In this document: piece after piece, positions 9,901-17,591 of the stretch
Layout: each line of letters opens with the position of its first letter
Numbering within the stretch: the first letter of the stretch is position 1
DNA from: Agromyces intestinalis
GTDB taxonomy: Bacteria; Actinomycetota; Actinomycetes; Actinomycetales; Microbacteriaceae
Length of the DNA: 64,000 bases
Reading direction: 5' to 3'
Assembly: GCF_008365295.1 (NCBI RefSeq)
Contig: NZ_CP043505.1
Span: 2,480,001-2,544,000, forward strand
The notes under the pieces: generated by a model
Told to the model about the DNA's origin: nothing
Seen by the model: the letters and a program-made list of their open reading frames with translations, nothing else
Databases searched by the model: none
Position numbers and translations under genes: made by a program

Positions 9901-10050
9901 ATGGCGCTGAAGGCGAAGAAGGGCGAGCTCGTCGCGTCGGTGCTCGACGGGGTCGGGCTCGAGCCGGACGCGGGGGTGGATGCCGCGCCCGGCGCCGCAC
10001 CCGAATCCGCGCTCACCGCCGCCGACGTGCGCGAGTTGCTCGCCGACTGA
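6952..10050 (+). CDS. SNF2-family DEAD/DEAH ATPase
   Basis: About 1,032 aa, full-length bacterial Snf2 (HepA-like) ATPase. Walker A DDMGLGKTVQTLAL lies at about 568-581, the DEAH-type box appears as DEAQ, and TGTPIENDLSELWSIL is motif III. The C-terminal RecA half has VFSQFTSF, LKAGGFGLNL and the HRIGQTRRVNVYRL motif VI. The N-terminal 550 residues match the large helical N-domain seen in bacterial SNF2 proteins. No SWIM zinc finger is visible. It moves along double-stranded DNA or remodels protein-DNA complexes; the cellular role is unknown. Start uncertain: ATG at 6952 or 6961, or GTG at 6910, none with a strong ribosome-binding site. The gene ends opposite the wall-anchored hydrolase gene. 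Confidence 0.9.
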   Translation: MGGMPSEADADWRAELAAIAAAGQAPSRASEATNTSDATPLGLQFELRHRVARRPGHWQGPSDEPATRAATVDRLGVRPVQQGARGTWIKGTLTWQNVAYLGASKGFDPEQARWFGQFALLKGASPTVFTGYSSEWLTLDEYESPVLWAMLAEARRLGIALVGSDVTPRVSAHTSGTVALDAVDDLEGFRLTPTVVFGGVGHPVAGVRAIGDHGMYRADFDAGVLELAPVDGGLGAAQRALLGRDGTRTASNGAVRVPSPELPTFLRRELPRLARAVPVVSLDGSFTPPDPEPPDLVLRVRFERGDAARLDWRWQHADGRSDPVDDELETSETSEASGAPEASVLDGDALDVLARVRDELDGLPLGAIVLRGDDVAWLADRAMPRIEAIERVRAEVHGERPEYRELTEAPELRVSTVESRQRDWFDLGVMVTVQGRSIPFMPLFRALARGQKRLLLVDKTYLSLEQPVFEPLRELIEEAGTLAEWQTGVRIHRSQVGLWADFEDLADVAEPAVAWRNLVAGLAAAPHATGAATPVDPPAGLVLPLRPYQLDGFRWLAARWANGVGAVLADDMGLGKTVQTLALVAHAVASAGRSSARGRGGPFLVVAPTSVASNWVAEAERFTPGLRVASVTATERRRAKSAPPLADLAREADLVITTYAVLRLEADAFAAIEWGGLVLDEAQFVKNAATKVHDAARRIRASFVLAVTGTPIENDLSELWSILRLVAPGLFPSRRAFDERYRRPIELDGNAQRRERLRRRIRPLLLRRTKEQVAPELPEKQEQVLTVELAPKHRRLYDATLQRERQKLLGLVADDFDRQRFIVYRSLTLLRMLALDAALIDPEAHEGMPSAKLDALFEQLDDVLAEGHRALVFSQFTSFLARAAARLDAAGVPYAYLDGSTPVKRRDAEIARFRAGEASVFLISLKAGGFGLNLAEADYVFLLDPWWNPASEAQAVDRAHRIGQTRRVNVYRLVAAGTIEEKVMALKAKKGELVASVLDGVGLEPDAGVDAAPGAAPESALTAADVRELLAD

Positions 10051-10130
10051 CGCGGCGCCCGGCGCCCGCCCACCTCGCCGCCGCGTGCCATCTCGGTCTG
10101 CGCCACTTGGGCGGCTTCCGCGCCAGCTGA

Positions 10131-10180
10131 GGTGGCGCAGACACCACGCAGGTGGCGCAGTGCCCACGCAGGTGGCGCAG
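10131..10180. repeat. 20-bp tandem repeat, three copies
   Basis: GGTGGCGCAG recurs at 10131, 10151 and 10171, exactly 20 bases apart, with the spacer CACGCA shared between copies. An inverted copy (CTGCGCCAC) lies at about 10098-10107 and can pair with the first direct copy. The repeat sits between two convergent genes and encodes nothing evident. Confidence 0.85.
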
Positions 10181-10202
10181 TGATGCGGGGTGCCGTGCAG
10201 GC

Positions 10203-10234
10203 GGGGGCGACGGGAGGCATCCTCCCGCCGCCCC
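10203..10234. terminator. hairpin between convergent genes
   Basis: GGGGGCGACGGGAGG pairs with CCTCCCGCCGCCCC over a three-base CAT loop with one mismatch. It sits 6 bases beyond the stop of the leftward wall-anchored hydrolase gene and about 150 bases after the rightward SNF2 gene. There is no U tract, as is usual in high-GC actinobacteria. Confidence 0.7.
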
Positions 10235-10240
10235 GGACCG

Positions 10241-12946
10241 CTACTCGGTGCGATCGCCCGCAGCGATGGCACCACGTGCGCGTCGGCGCAGGCCGATCAC
10301 CGCGAGTGCGCCGCCCGCCGCCAGGATCAGCGCCGCGAGGGTCGACCACGCGGCCACCGGGAAGCCGGTGCTCGCGAGGTCGCCGGCGTTCGCGCCCGAC
10401 GGATCCGACCCGGCCGGCTGGCTGCCGGTGCCGGGTTCACCCGTGCCGGGCTCGCCGGTGCCGGGTTCACCCGTGCCGGGTTCGCCCGTGCCGGGTTCAC
10501 CGGTGCCGGGGTCGGTCGCGGCCCGCACCGTGACCGCGGCCGAAGCCACGAGCGGCTCGGCGCCCTCGGCGGGCACCAGCCACGCGGGCCGTGCGAGGTC
10601 ACCCGCGATCGAGACGTCGCCCGCAGTCGTGCCGTCGAACTCGCCGAGGCGCCAGGTCACGCCGACCCGGTGCACGCCGCCGTCGGTGTCGGTGACGTCG
10701 ACCTCGGCCGGCAGCGCGGCGGCCACCTCGTCGGCGGTGGTGCCGACCTCGACCTCGATCGGGTCGACGGCCGAGACCGACGACTCGACGACGTAGTCGG
10801 TCGACTCGCCCACGAGCGCCCGGTACACGAGCCCCGAGAGGGGTGCGAGGTCGGCAACGGGGTAGTTCGCGCCGGCGAACCCGTTCGGCGGGCTCACGAC
10901 GGGCGAGTGGCGCATATTGGTGAGGATCGTGATCGTCATCTGGTGCAGCGGGTCGATCACCGTCAGCGTGCCCGTCCACCCCTGGTGCCCGTAGGTCGAC
11001 CGGCTCGGACCCCAGTTGAAGTAGTAGTACGCCGCCGCGTTCTGCGAGTGGACGCGCCACCCGAGGCCGACGGTCGCGCTTCCGACCGTCGCCGGGTTCA
11101 GGCTGAACGGGGTGACGAACTCGTCGGCCACGTCCTTCGCGAAGTACTCGTGCCCGCCGTAGACGCCGCCGTTCAGCATGAGCTGGGTGAGCACTGCCAT
11201 GTCGGGCGCGGTCGAGAACAGGCCCGCGTGCCCGGCGACGCCGCCCATCGCGTAGTACGCCTTCTCATCGTGCACCTCGCCGCGCAGGGTGTACTCGCGC
11301 ATCGGCACGGGCGTGCCGTCATCGAGTGCGCCGAACGAGACGTTGCCGTCGCGCGTGTTGCCGTTCAGTTCGGTCGCCGCGATGCGGTCGGGGTCGACGC
11401 CGGCGGCGAGCGGGCGGTACATGGTGTCCTCCAGGCCGAGTGGGCCGTAGAACTCCGCATCGAGGTACACGTCGAGACGCTGTCCGGTGATCTGCTCGAC
11501 GAGCAGGCCGAGGATCATGAAGTCGACGTCGCTGTATGCGAACACGGTGCGCGGCGCGTACCGAAGCGGCGTGCGCGAGATGGCGTCGACGATGCCGGCG
11601 CGGTCGTCGGGGTCGTCGGTCTGGTACCAGAGGTCGCCCGCGGATGCGCGGTTCGGGTACTCGGGGTCGGGGATCATGCCGCCGACGTGGTGCAGGATGT
11701 CGCGGATCGTGACTGTTTCCTTGCCGGTGTACACCGCGGGGATGCCGCCGGGGCCGCCGACCGTCCACTTGCCCGTGTAGTCGGAGTTCGCGTCGGTGAA
11801 GCCCTCCCAGCCCGGGAAGCTCTGCAGGGTGCGGTCGAGGTCGAGCCGCCCCTCGCTGACGAGTCGCTGGATGGCGTAGTTCGTGGCGTACATCTTCGAG
11901 TTCGAGGCGAGGTCGAAGAGCGTGTCGGTGGCGGCAGGGATCTGCTCGGCCTCGGGCAGCTCGGCCGCCGGGGTGACGGTGCCGTCCTCGGCGGTCGACG
12001 TCGAGTACCGCAACGCCTCCCCCCAGGCGCCCGTCTTCACGAGCTTGCCGTCCTTCGTCACCGAGATCGCGACCGCGGGGCCGCCATCGTCGACCTGCCG
12101 CTGCACGTACGCATCGATCTCGTCGAGCTTCGCCGGGTCGAATCCGACCGATGCGGGGTCGGCTTCGGCGAGCTGGTCGTGCGCGACGTGCTGCGGTTCG
12201 AGCAGCAGCACGCCCTCGGGGTGGACGAGTGTGCCGACTTGGAAGATCCGCTCGATGGCCGACAGCGACAGGAAATAATCGTCGCCGTCGCGGAACCCGT
12301 CGACGTCGTCGAACACGAGGTCCGTGTACGCGTTCAGCATGTTGCCGGTGACGTTCGAGCCGATGCGGTTCGTGTCGACGGCGATCTCGAAGTAGTCGCG
12401 CCCGCGGTACATCGTGAGGATGTCGATGGTGCCGGTCGCCGCACCATCGAACCGGTAGCCGTTGCGGCCGTACTGCGAGCGCACGTCGAGGTAGCCCTCG
12501 AGCGACGACACGGGCAGGTAGGCGGCGCGGTCCTGCACGCGCACATCGGCGTCGTCGACGGCGATCGGCTCGCCGTAGGCACGCGGATCGCCGTCGACGA
12601 CCCAGACCTCGGCACTGCCGGCCTCGGGCCGCACGTACCGCAGATCGTCGCCGAAGACGGAGTCGGCGGTGACGCGGAATCCGACGGGACCGTCGACGTC
12701 GCCGTCGAACGCGAATCGCGTGGTCTCGCCGTAGGCATCACCCGTCACCTCGGTCGAGGTCGGGGCGGTGCCGTCGAGCAGTTGCGCCGTGACGCCTCCG
12801 ACGGGGGATGGCGTGGAATCGGTGTAGTGCACGGTCAGGGTCGGGTCGGGTGCGGCGTGCGCGGGTGCGACGCCGAGCCCGCTGAGGGTGAGCGAACTCG
12901 CCATGATGACGGCGACTCGTCCCAAGATCTTCACTGGATGCTCCAT
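10241..12946 (-). CDS. wall-anchored AmiE-like serine hydrolase (beta-lactamase fold)
   Basis: 901 aa. Signal peptide with cleavage after AHA at about 31. A region about 145-270 resembles copper-amine-oxidase-type N-domains (VSSLEGYLDVRSQYG). A class C beta-lactamase/AmiE domain (about 290-690) has catalytic SNSK at S348/K351, a YSDVDF second motif and GHQGWTGT. Next come a bacterial Ig-like module (about 720-790), a tandem GEPGT linker (about 810-845), an LASTG sorting motif near 856, a hydrophobic helix and an RRR tail, as for class E sortase substrates. AmiE (YbbE) of Bacillus cuts MurNAc from its peptide during wall recycling; the same role outside the cell is inferred from the neighbouring murR/murQ genes. 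A carboxypeptidase or esterase is possible. The start follows no strong ribosome site but begins the signal peptide. Confidence 0.85.
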   Translation of the reverse strand: MEHPVKILGRVAVIMASSLTLSGLGVAPAHAAPDPTLTVHYTDSTPSPVGGVTAQLLDGTAPTSTEVTGDAYGETTRFAFDGDVDGPVGFRVTADSVFGDDLRYVRPEAGSAEVWVVDGDPRAYGEPIAVDDADVRVQDRAAYLPVSSLEGYLDVRSQYGRNGYRFDGAATGTIDILTMYRGRDYFEIAVDTNRIGSNVTGNMLNAYTDLVFDDVDGFRDGDDYFLSLSAIERIFQVGTLVHPEGVLLLEPQHVAHDQLAEADPASVGFDPAKLDEIDAYVQRQVDDGGPAVAISVTKDGKLVKTGAWGEALRYSTSTAEDGTVTPAAELPEAEQIPAATDTLFDLASNSKMYATNYAIQRLVSEGRLDLDRTLQSFPGWEGFTDANSDYTGKWTVGGPGGIPAVYTGKETVTIRDILHHVGGMIPDPEYPNRASAGDLWYQTDDPDDRAGIVDAISRTPLRYAPRTVFAYSDVDFMILGLLVEQITGQRLDVYLDAEFYGPLGLEDTMYRPLAAGVDPDRIAATELNGNTRDGNVSFGALDDGTPVPMREYTLRGEVHDEKAYYAMGGVAGHAGLFSTAPDMAVLTQLMLNGGVYGGHEYFAKDVADEFVTPFSLNPATVGSATVGLGWRVHSQNAAAYYYFNWGPSRSTYGHQGWTGTLTVIDPLHQMTITILTNMRHSPVVSPPNGFAGANYPVADLAPLSGLVYRALVGESTDYVVESSVSAVDPIEVEVGTTADEVAAALPAEVDVTDTDGGVHRVGVTWRLGEFDGTTAGDVSIAGDLARPAWLVPAEGAEPLVASAAVTVRAATDPGTGEPGTGEPGTGEPGTGEPGTGEPGTGSQPAGSDPSGANAGDLASTGFPVAAWSTLAALILAAGGALAVIGLRRRARGAIAAGDRTE

Positions 12947-13020
12947 TGCGTTCGGATTCGATTCGAGAGTCGGCTCGTGGCCGCGTCGCCGGCGCCGGTG
13001 GCTCGGGTCTGAGCGGGGGA

Positions 13021-13055
13021 TTTCACGCGCCGGGGCAACAGTGAAAAAAAGTATC
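13021..13055. promoter_or_regulatory. candidate MurR operator upstream of the wall-anchored hydrolase
   Basis: TTTCAC at 13021-13026 and GTGAAA at 13041-13046 form an inverted pair, and TGAAAAAAAGTATC runs 13042-13055. A nearly identical TGAAAAAAATATCC lies at 15151-15164 in the murQ/hydrolase divergent region. RpiR-family regulators commonly bind A/T-rich sites with TGAAA/TTTCA ends. These are the two most A-rich stretches in this GC-rich locus, hence a shared operator is inferred. Confidence 0.45.
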
Positions 13056-13094
13056 AGCAACCCACGCGAAATGTGAAGAGAATTTTCGACCCGT

Positions 13095-13189
13095 CCGCTG
13101 GTCGAGTAGCGCGCAGCGCGTATCGAGACCCCGGAAGGCGCCTCACCAGGTCTCGATACGCTCGCTGGCGCTCGCTCCTCGACCAGCGG
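13095..13189. repeat. REP-like inverted pair
   Basis: 13095-13130 reads CCGCTGGTCGAG...CGTATCGAGACC. 13149-13189 is its inverted partner GGTCTCGATACG...CTCGACCAGCGG, separated by 18 bases. The same consensus recurs at 20479-20593, 23649-23772, 50101-50172 and, inside a gene, at 53736-53784. The pair ends six bases before the stop codon of the murR-like gene, between it and the wall-anchored hydrolase gene, and could form a strong hairpin within that operon. Confidence 0.9.
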
Positions 13190-13194
13190 GTGGC

Positions 13195-14061
13195 TCACCC
13201 GTCCAGGCGGTGCTCCTGCACGGCGTCGTAGGTGCGGCGCAGCAGATCGCTCGCGCGGTCGATCTCGCCCTGCAGCAGGCGCACGACCACGAAGTCGACG
13301 ACCGCCATCTGGGCGAGGCGGCTCGACATCGCGCCGGTGCGGTACTTCGACTCGCGCGCGCTCGTGACGAGCACGTGGTCGGCCCCCGACGCGAGCGGGG
13401 AGTCGGGGTAGTTCGTGATCGCGACGGTCGTCGCACCGCTGCGACGCGCCAGGTCGAGCATCTGGTTCGTCTCGAGGGTCTGCCCCGAGTGCGAGATGCC
13501 GATCGCGACCCCGCCCGGACCGGTGAGTGCGAACGACGTGAGCGCGAGGTGGGTGTCGGCCCAGCAGAAGCTCGTGACGCCGATGCGGTGCAGCTTCTGC
13601 TGCAGGTCGAGCGCGGTGAGCCCGCTCGACGCGGCGCCGAACACGTCGATGCGGCTCGCCGACCGCAGCGTGCCCACGACGGCGTCGAGTGCCTCGGGGT
13701 CGAGGCCGCGCGCGGTCTCCTCGATCGCGCGCATCTCTTGGTAGGCGACCTTGGTGATCACATCGAGCGCCGAGTCGGCGGCGTCGATCTCGGCGTCGTC
13801 GACGCGGAAGAGCTCGCGCTGGGTCTCCTCGCGGCTGTTCGCCGCGGCGATCGCCATGCGGAACTCCTTGTAGCCGGCGAACCCGACCGCGCGACAGAAC
13901 CGGGCGACGGTCGCTGGCGAAGTCTCGGCGAGTTCGGCGAGGCGCGTGATGGTCGACTCGACGACGACCGACGGGTGCTCGAGCACGAGCTCGGCGATGC
14001 GGTGCTCGGCCTTCGAAAGGGTCGGCACGCGCTGGCGCAGCGCGACGAAGACGTCGGTCAT
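13195..14061 (-). CDS. murR: RpiR-family regulator, MurR-like
   Basis: 288 aa. N-terminal RpiR helix-turn-helix domain (about 1-77) contains LAELAETSPATVARFCRAVG. A C-terminal SIS sugar-phosphate-binding domain (about 110-260) has the GAASSGLTALDL and ISHSGQT motifs. In Enterobacteria and Bacillus MurR senses MurNAc-6-phosphate and represses the murQ genes; here the gene sits next to murQ and overlaps the upstream hydrolase by four bases (ATGA), so the same ligand is likely. The gene symbol is assigned from context and family, not from binding data. A GlcNAc-6-phosphate-sensing RpiR is the alternative. Confidence 0.8.
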   Translation of the reverse strand: MTDVFVALRQRVPTLSKAEHRIAELVLEHPSVVVESTITRLAELAETSPATVARFCRAVGFAGYKEFRMAIAAANSREETQRELFRVDDAEIDAADSALDVITKVAYQEMRAIEETARGLDPEALDAVVGTLRSASRIDVFGAASSGLTALDLQQKLHRIGVTSFCWADTHLALTSFALTGPGGVAIGISHSGQTLETNQMLDLARRSGATTVAITNYPDSPLASGADHVLVTSARESKYRTGAMSSRLAQMAVVDFVVVRLLQGEIDRASDLLRRTYDAVQEHRLDG

Positions 14062-15149
14062 CGGCTCTCTCCACGTTCGGCGACGGCTGCGGCGATCTGG
14101 CGCCGCAGCGCGAGGATCTCGAGCGAGGTGCGCTCGGGATGCACCCGGTTCGTGAGGAACACTACCGAGCGTCGCCCGCCGGGCTCGGTCGCCACGGCGG
14201 TGCCGGTGTACCCGGTGTGCCCGGCGACTCCGGCGGGCGAGGTCCAGGCCGCGGTCCACGCGTCGTCGAGGCGCGGGCCGAGCGCCTGCCGGTAGCCCGG
14301 CTCTCCCGGCACGTCGACCGGCGTGGTCATCCACCGCACCACCGCCGCCGGAAGCGCGCTGTCGCCGGGCGGCAGGCGCAGCGCCTCGGCGAGCCGCAGC
14401 AGGTCGCGGGCGGTACCGAACAGTCCGGCGTTGCCGACGACTCCACCGAGCGCCCACGCGGTTTCGTCGTGCACGACGCCGTGCACGAGGCCGCGTGGCG
14501 GCTCGGCCTGGTATTCGGTGGCGGCGATGCGGGGCACGAGCGCCGGGTCGGGGCGATAGCCGGTCTCGGTCATGCCGAGGGGATCGAGCACGAGCCGCCG
14601 CGCGAGCCGGTCGAGCGGTTCGCCGCCGATGGCCTCGGCGGCCAGGCCTGCCCAGATGTAACTCACGCACGAGTACGCGTGCACCGTGTCGGGCGCCGCG
14701 GTCGGGCGCGCGCCGGCGCGGAAGCGCACCGCGCCCGCATCGGCCTCGCGGTCGAACCACTCGGGCGGCATACCCGCGGTGTGCGAGAGCAGGTGGCGCA
14801 GCGTGATCGCGCGAAGCGCGGGGTCGGCGGCGAACTCGGGCAGCACCTCGGCGGCGGGCAGCGAGGGGTCGGCGCCGCGTTCGTCGATGAGGCCCAGCAG
14901 GGTCGCGGCGGTCACGAGCTTGGTGATCGAGGCGAGGTCGAATCGCGTCGAGGCATCCGTCTTCGAACCAGGGCTGGATGCCTCGATGCCGGGTGCGTCC
15001 CATCGGCGGGTGATGCCCGCCGCGTGTTCCTCCACGATCTCGCCGTCGACCGCGATCAGCAGCGTCGCCGCGCTGTAGACGCCGTCGCGGGCGCCGTGCT
15101 CGATGAGGGTCGCGAGATCGGCAGGTGCCGCGGTGGAGGATTCGCTCAT
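14058..15149 (-). CDS. cytoplasmic AmiE-like serine hydrolase
   Basis: 363 aa, beta-lactamase/DD-peptidase fold without signal peptide. Catalytic SITK at S74/K77, YSCVSY as second motif (YxN position) and a GHTGYTGT third motif (HTG in place of KTG). In Bacillus the AmiE amidase of the murQ operon removes the stem peptide from MurNAc so that the sugar can be recycled. This gene is translationally coupled to murR (ATGA overlap) and divergent from murQ. It lacks export features, so it would act on imported muropeptide; it could also be an esterase. Start chosen as first ATG after the divergent promoter region; no clear ribosome site is seen, suggesting a leaderless or weakly initiated transcript. 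Confidence 0.75.
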   Translation of the reverse strand: MSESSTAAPADLATLIEHGARDGVYSAATLLIAVDGEIVEEHAAGITRRWDAPGIEASSPGSKTDASTRFDLASITKLVTAATLLGLIDERGADPSLPAAEVLPEFAADPALRAITLRHLLSHTAGMPPEWFDREADAGAVRFRAGARPTAAPDTVHAYSCVSYIWAGLAAEAIGGEPLDRLARRLVLDPLGMTETGYRPDPALVPRIAATEYQAEPPRGLVHGVVHDETAWALGGVVGNAGLFGTARDLLRLAEALRLPPGDSALPAAVVRWMTTPVDVPGEPGYRQALGPRLDDAWTAAWTSPAGVAGHTGYTGTAVATEPGGRRSVVFLTNRVHPERTSLEILALRRQIAAAVAERGESR

Positions 15150-15242
15150 CTGAAAAAAATATCCGATTCAGTTTGCATCTGCGACATTCTTGTACATACT
15201 GGGTTCTCGACCACCCCGACGACGTGAAGGATCCGCTCGCCG
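15150..15242. promoter_or_regulatory. divergent promoter region of murQ and the hydrolase-murR operon
   Basis: 93-base A/T-rich gap between divergent starts. It contains TGAAAAAAATATCC (15151-15164) within CTGAA-N12-TTCAG (15150-15171), matching the motif upstream of the wall-anchored hydrolase. TTGCAT (15173-15178) and TACATA (15193-15198) are possible but imperfectly spaced promoter elements for murQ. Control of both directions by the RpiR regulator is inferred. Confidence 0.5.
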
Positions 15243-16196
15243 ATGCCAACGCACCACGACCTGCTCGACCGCTCCGAGGCTGATCGGCGACTCCCGCCGA
15301 CCGAGCAGCGCCTCGACGCGTCCGCCGAGCTCGACGCCCTTCCCAGTCTGCAGGTCCTTCGGCTGCTCAACGCACACGACCGCATCGCGGTCGACGCCGT
15401 CGAGGCCGTGCTGCCGCAGCTCGCCGATCTGGTCGACCTCGCCGCCGAGCGATTCCGCCGCGGTGGCGACGTGCACTACTTCGGCGCCGGCACCTCTGGC
15501 CGACTCGGCGTGCTCGACGCCGCCGAACTACGACCCACCTTCAATCTCGAGGCGGGCCGGGTCGTCGGCCACATCGCCGGCGGCGAGACCGCGCTGGTCA
15601 ACGCGGTCGAGGACGCCGAGGACTCCGAGGCCGACGGCCGCGCCGCCGCTGCCGCCGCGGTCGGCGCCGCCGACGTGGTGATCGGCCTCGCCGCGAGCGG
15701 CAACACGCCCTACGTCGGTGGCGCGCTCGCCGCGGCCCGCGCGGCGGGGGCCCACACCGTGCTCGTGTCGAGCAACCCCGACGCGCTGCTCGCCCCGCTC
15801 GCCGACACGAACCTTGTGCTCGAGACCGGGGCCGAGGTGCTCACCGGCTCGACCCGGCTGAAGGCGGCCACCGCCGAGAAGCTCGTGCTCAACGGGTTCT
15901 CGACCGCGCTCATGATCGCCGTCGGGCGCACCTGGTCGAACCTCATGGTCTCGGTCGTCGCCACGAACGCGAAGCTGCGCGACCGCACCGTGCGCATCCT
16001 GCAGGAGGCCGCCGACGTCGACGAGCCCACCGCGCGCACCCTCCTCGACGCCGCCGACGGCGAACTCAAGACCGCCATCGTCGCCGCCCTCGGCGGCGTC
16101 GACGCGCCCCGCGCCCGCACCCTGCTCGCCGAGCACGACGGTGCGGTGCGCGCGGCGCTCGCCGCGCTCGAGGCGGCGCCGACCGCGGCGAACTGA
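15243..16196 (+). CDS. murQ: N-acetylmuramic acid 6-phosphate etherase
   Basis: 317 aa, normal MurQ length. It cleaves the lactyl ether of MurNAc-6-phosphate to give GlcNAc-6-phosphate and D-lactate, the key step of MurNAc recycling. The SIS fold is marked by YFGAGTSGRLGVLDAAEL (about 79-96), followed by GLAASGNTPYVGGAL and EVLTGSTRLKAATAEKLVLN, all MurQ hallmarks. A MurQ-specific C-terminal helical part is present. GAAGGA lies about 13 bases before ATG. It heads a rightward operon with the sugar ABC transporter and kinase, and is divergent from the hydrolase and murR. Confidence 0.95.
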   Translation: MPTHHDLLDRSEADRRLPPTEQRLDASAELDALPSLQVLRLLNAHDRIAVDAVEAVLPQLADLVDLAAERFRRGGDVHYFGAGTSGRLGVLDAAELRPTFNLEAGRVVGHIAGGETALVNAVEDAEDSEADGRAAAAAAVGAADVVIGLAASGNTPYVGGALAAARAAGAHTVLVSSNPDALLAPLADTNLVLETGAEVLTGSTRLKAATAEKLVLNGFSTALMIAVGRTWSNLMVSVVATNAKLRDRTVRILQEAADVDEPTARTLLDAADGELKTAIVAALGGVDAPRARTLLAEHDGAVRAALAALEAAPTAAN

Positions 16197-16257
16197 CGTC
16201 CCATCGCACCACCCGCACCACGAAGCATCCGCATCACCTACGAAGGAGAAGGAAACA

Positions 16258-17547
16258 ATGAGGCGACGCATCCTCACCACCGCCGCGCTCGCGGCGGGAA
16301 CCGCGCTGCTGCTGAGCGCCTGCGCACCGAGCGCATCCAGCGGCGACGTCGAACAGGCCAGCGGTGACGACGTCACGCTGAAGGTCTGGTCGTGGCGCAC
16401 CGAAGACGTCGAGGCGTACAACGCGATCTTCGACGTGTTCGAGGAAGAGCACCCCGGCATCACCGTCGAGTTCGAAGCGTTCCAGAACACCGAGTACAAC
16501 CAGATCCTCACCACCGGCCTCGCCGGCAGCGACGGCCCCGACGTGCCGATGGTGCGCGCCTACGGCCAGCTGCAGCCGAACATCGAGGCCGGTCAGCTCG
16601 AGCCGATCGACGGCAAGGTCGACGGGCTCGACGGCATCGCCGACAGCGTCATCGCGGGCGCGAAGGGCAAGGCCGACGGCCAGACCTACGCCGTGCCGCT
16701 GGCCACCCAGACGCTGCAGATGTTCTACAACAAGCAGATCTTCGAGGAGCAGGGACTCGAGGTGCCCACCACGTGGGACGAGTTCATCGACGTCAACGAG
16801 AAGCTGCTCGCCGCGGGCATCACCCCCATGGCGCTCGGCGCGAAGGACGACTGGATCCTGCCGATCTTCTCGGACATCGTCGGCAGCGCCCGCTACGGCG
16901 GGTCGGAGTTCGAGCAGAAGGTGCTGTCGGGTGAGACCGACTTCACCGACCCGAACTACGTCGGCGCGCTGCAGCTCATCACCGACCTGCAGAAGTACCT
17001 CACGCCCGACGTGGTCGGCGTGAGCTACACCGACAGCCAGATCCAGTTCACCTCGGGGCAGGCCGCGCAGTTCCCGGGCGGCTCGTTCGAGATCGCGACG
17101 TTCCGCGCGCAGAACCCCGACCTCGATTTCGGCTCCTACCAGGTGCCGGTGCCCGACGGCGCCGTGCTCGACGCGCCCGTTTCGCCGGCGTACGCCGACG
17201 GCAACTTCGCCATCAACTCGAAGTCGAAGCACAAGGAGGCCGCGTTCGAGCTGCTGAACTGGCTCGCGACGCCCGAGTTCGGCCAGCTGGTCGCCGACGA
17301 GCTCAACCAGTTCTCGGCGATCCCGGGTGTCGAGTACTCGGACGAGGTCATGCAGGAAGCGTGGTCGAATTACGAGGACGGCCAGGCTCCGTACCTGCTG
17401 CTCGTCGACTTCCGGTACGGTGAGCCGCTCGGCACCGCGGTGCTCGGCGCCGAGGTGCAGAAGATGTTCCTCGGCCAGGTCGACGCGGCCGGTGCCGCGG
17501 CCGCCCTGCAGACCGGCATCTCGCAGTGGTTCACGCCCGGCGAGTGA
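16258..17547 (+). CDS. sugar ABC transporter substrate-binding lipoprotein
   Basis: 429 aa family 1 extracellular solute-binding protein. Lipoprotein signal with lipobox LLSAC, lipidated Cys at residue 22. The fold is indicated by TLKVWSWRTEDVEAYNAIFDVFEEEHPGI at the mature N-terminus and LATQTLQMFYNKQIF in the middle. It likely captures a sugar from the wall (MurNAc, a MurNAc-containing disaccharide, or anhydro-sugar), an inference from its position between murQ and the permeases. AAGGAGAAGG lies just upstream of ATG, giving strong initiation expected for a binding protein. No ABC ATPase is in the operon, so a shared MsiK-type ATPase elsewhere would be needed. Confidence 0.9.
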   Translation: MRRRILTTAALAAGTALLLSACAPSASSGDVEQASGDDVTLKVWSWRTEDVEAYNAIFDVFEEEHPGITVEFEAFQNTEYNQILTTGLAGSDGPDVPMVRAYGQLQPNIEAGQLEPIDGKVDGLDGIADSVIAGAKGKADGQTYAVPLATQTLQMFYNKQIFEEQGLEVPTTWDEFIDVNEKLLAAGITPMALGAKDDWILPIFSDIVGSARYGGSEFEQKVLSGETDFTDPNYVGALQLITDLQKYLTPDVVGVSYTDSQIQFTSGQAAQFPGGSFEIATFRAQNPDLDFGSYQVPVPDGAVLDAPVSPAYADGNFAINSKSKHKEAAFELLNWLATPEFGQLVADELNQFSAIPGVEYSDEVMQEAWSNYEDGQAPYLLLVDFRYGEPLGTAVLGAEVQKMFLGQVDAAGAAAALQTGISQWFTPGE

Positions 17548-17591
17548 GCCGGCGGCCCGCAACGACCGAACGATAAGGAGCGACGAAGACC

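Noticed and set aside
10241-14074. A single reading frame of about 1,280 codons across hydrolase, gap and regulator
   Set aside because: Upstream of 12946 it is Arg-rich, crosses a REP repeat and overlaps the regulator in another frame; the signal peptide start at 12946 and the RpiR gene explain the coding signal.
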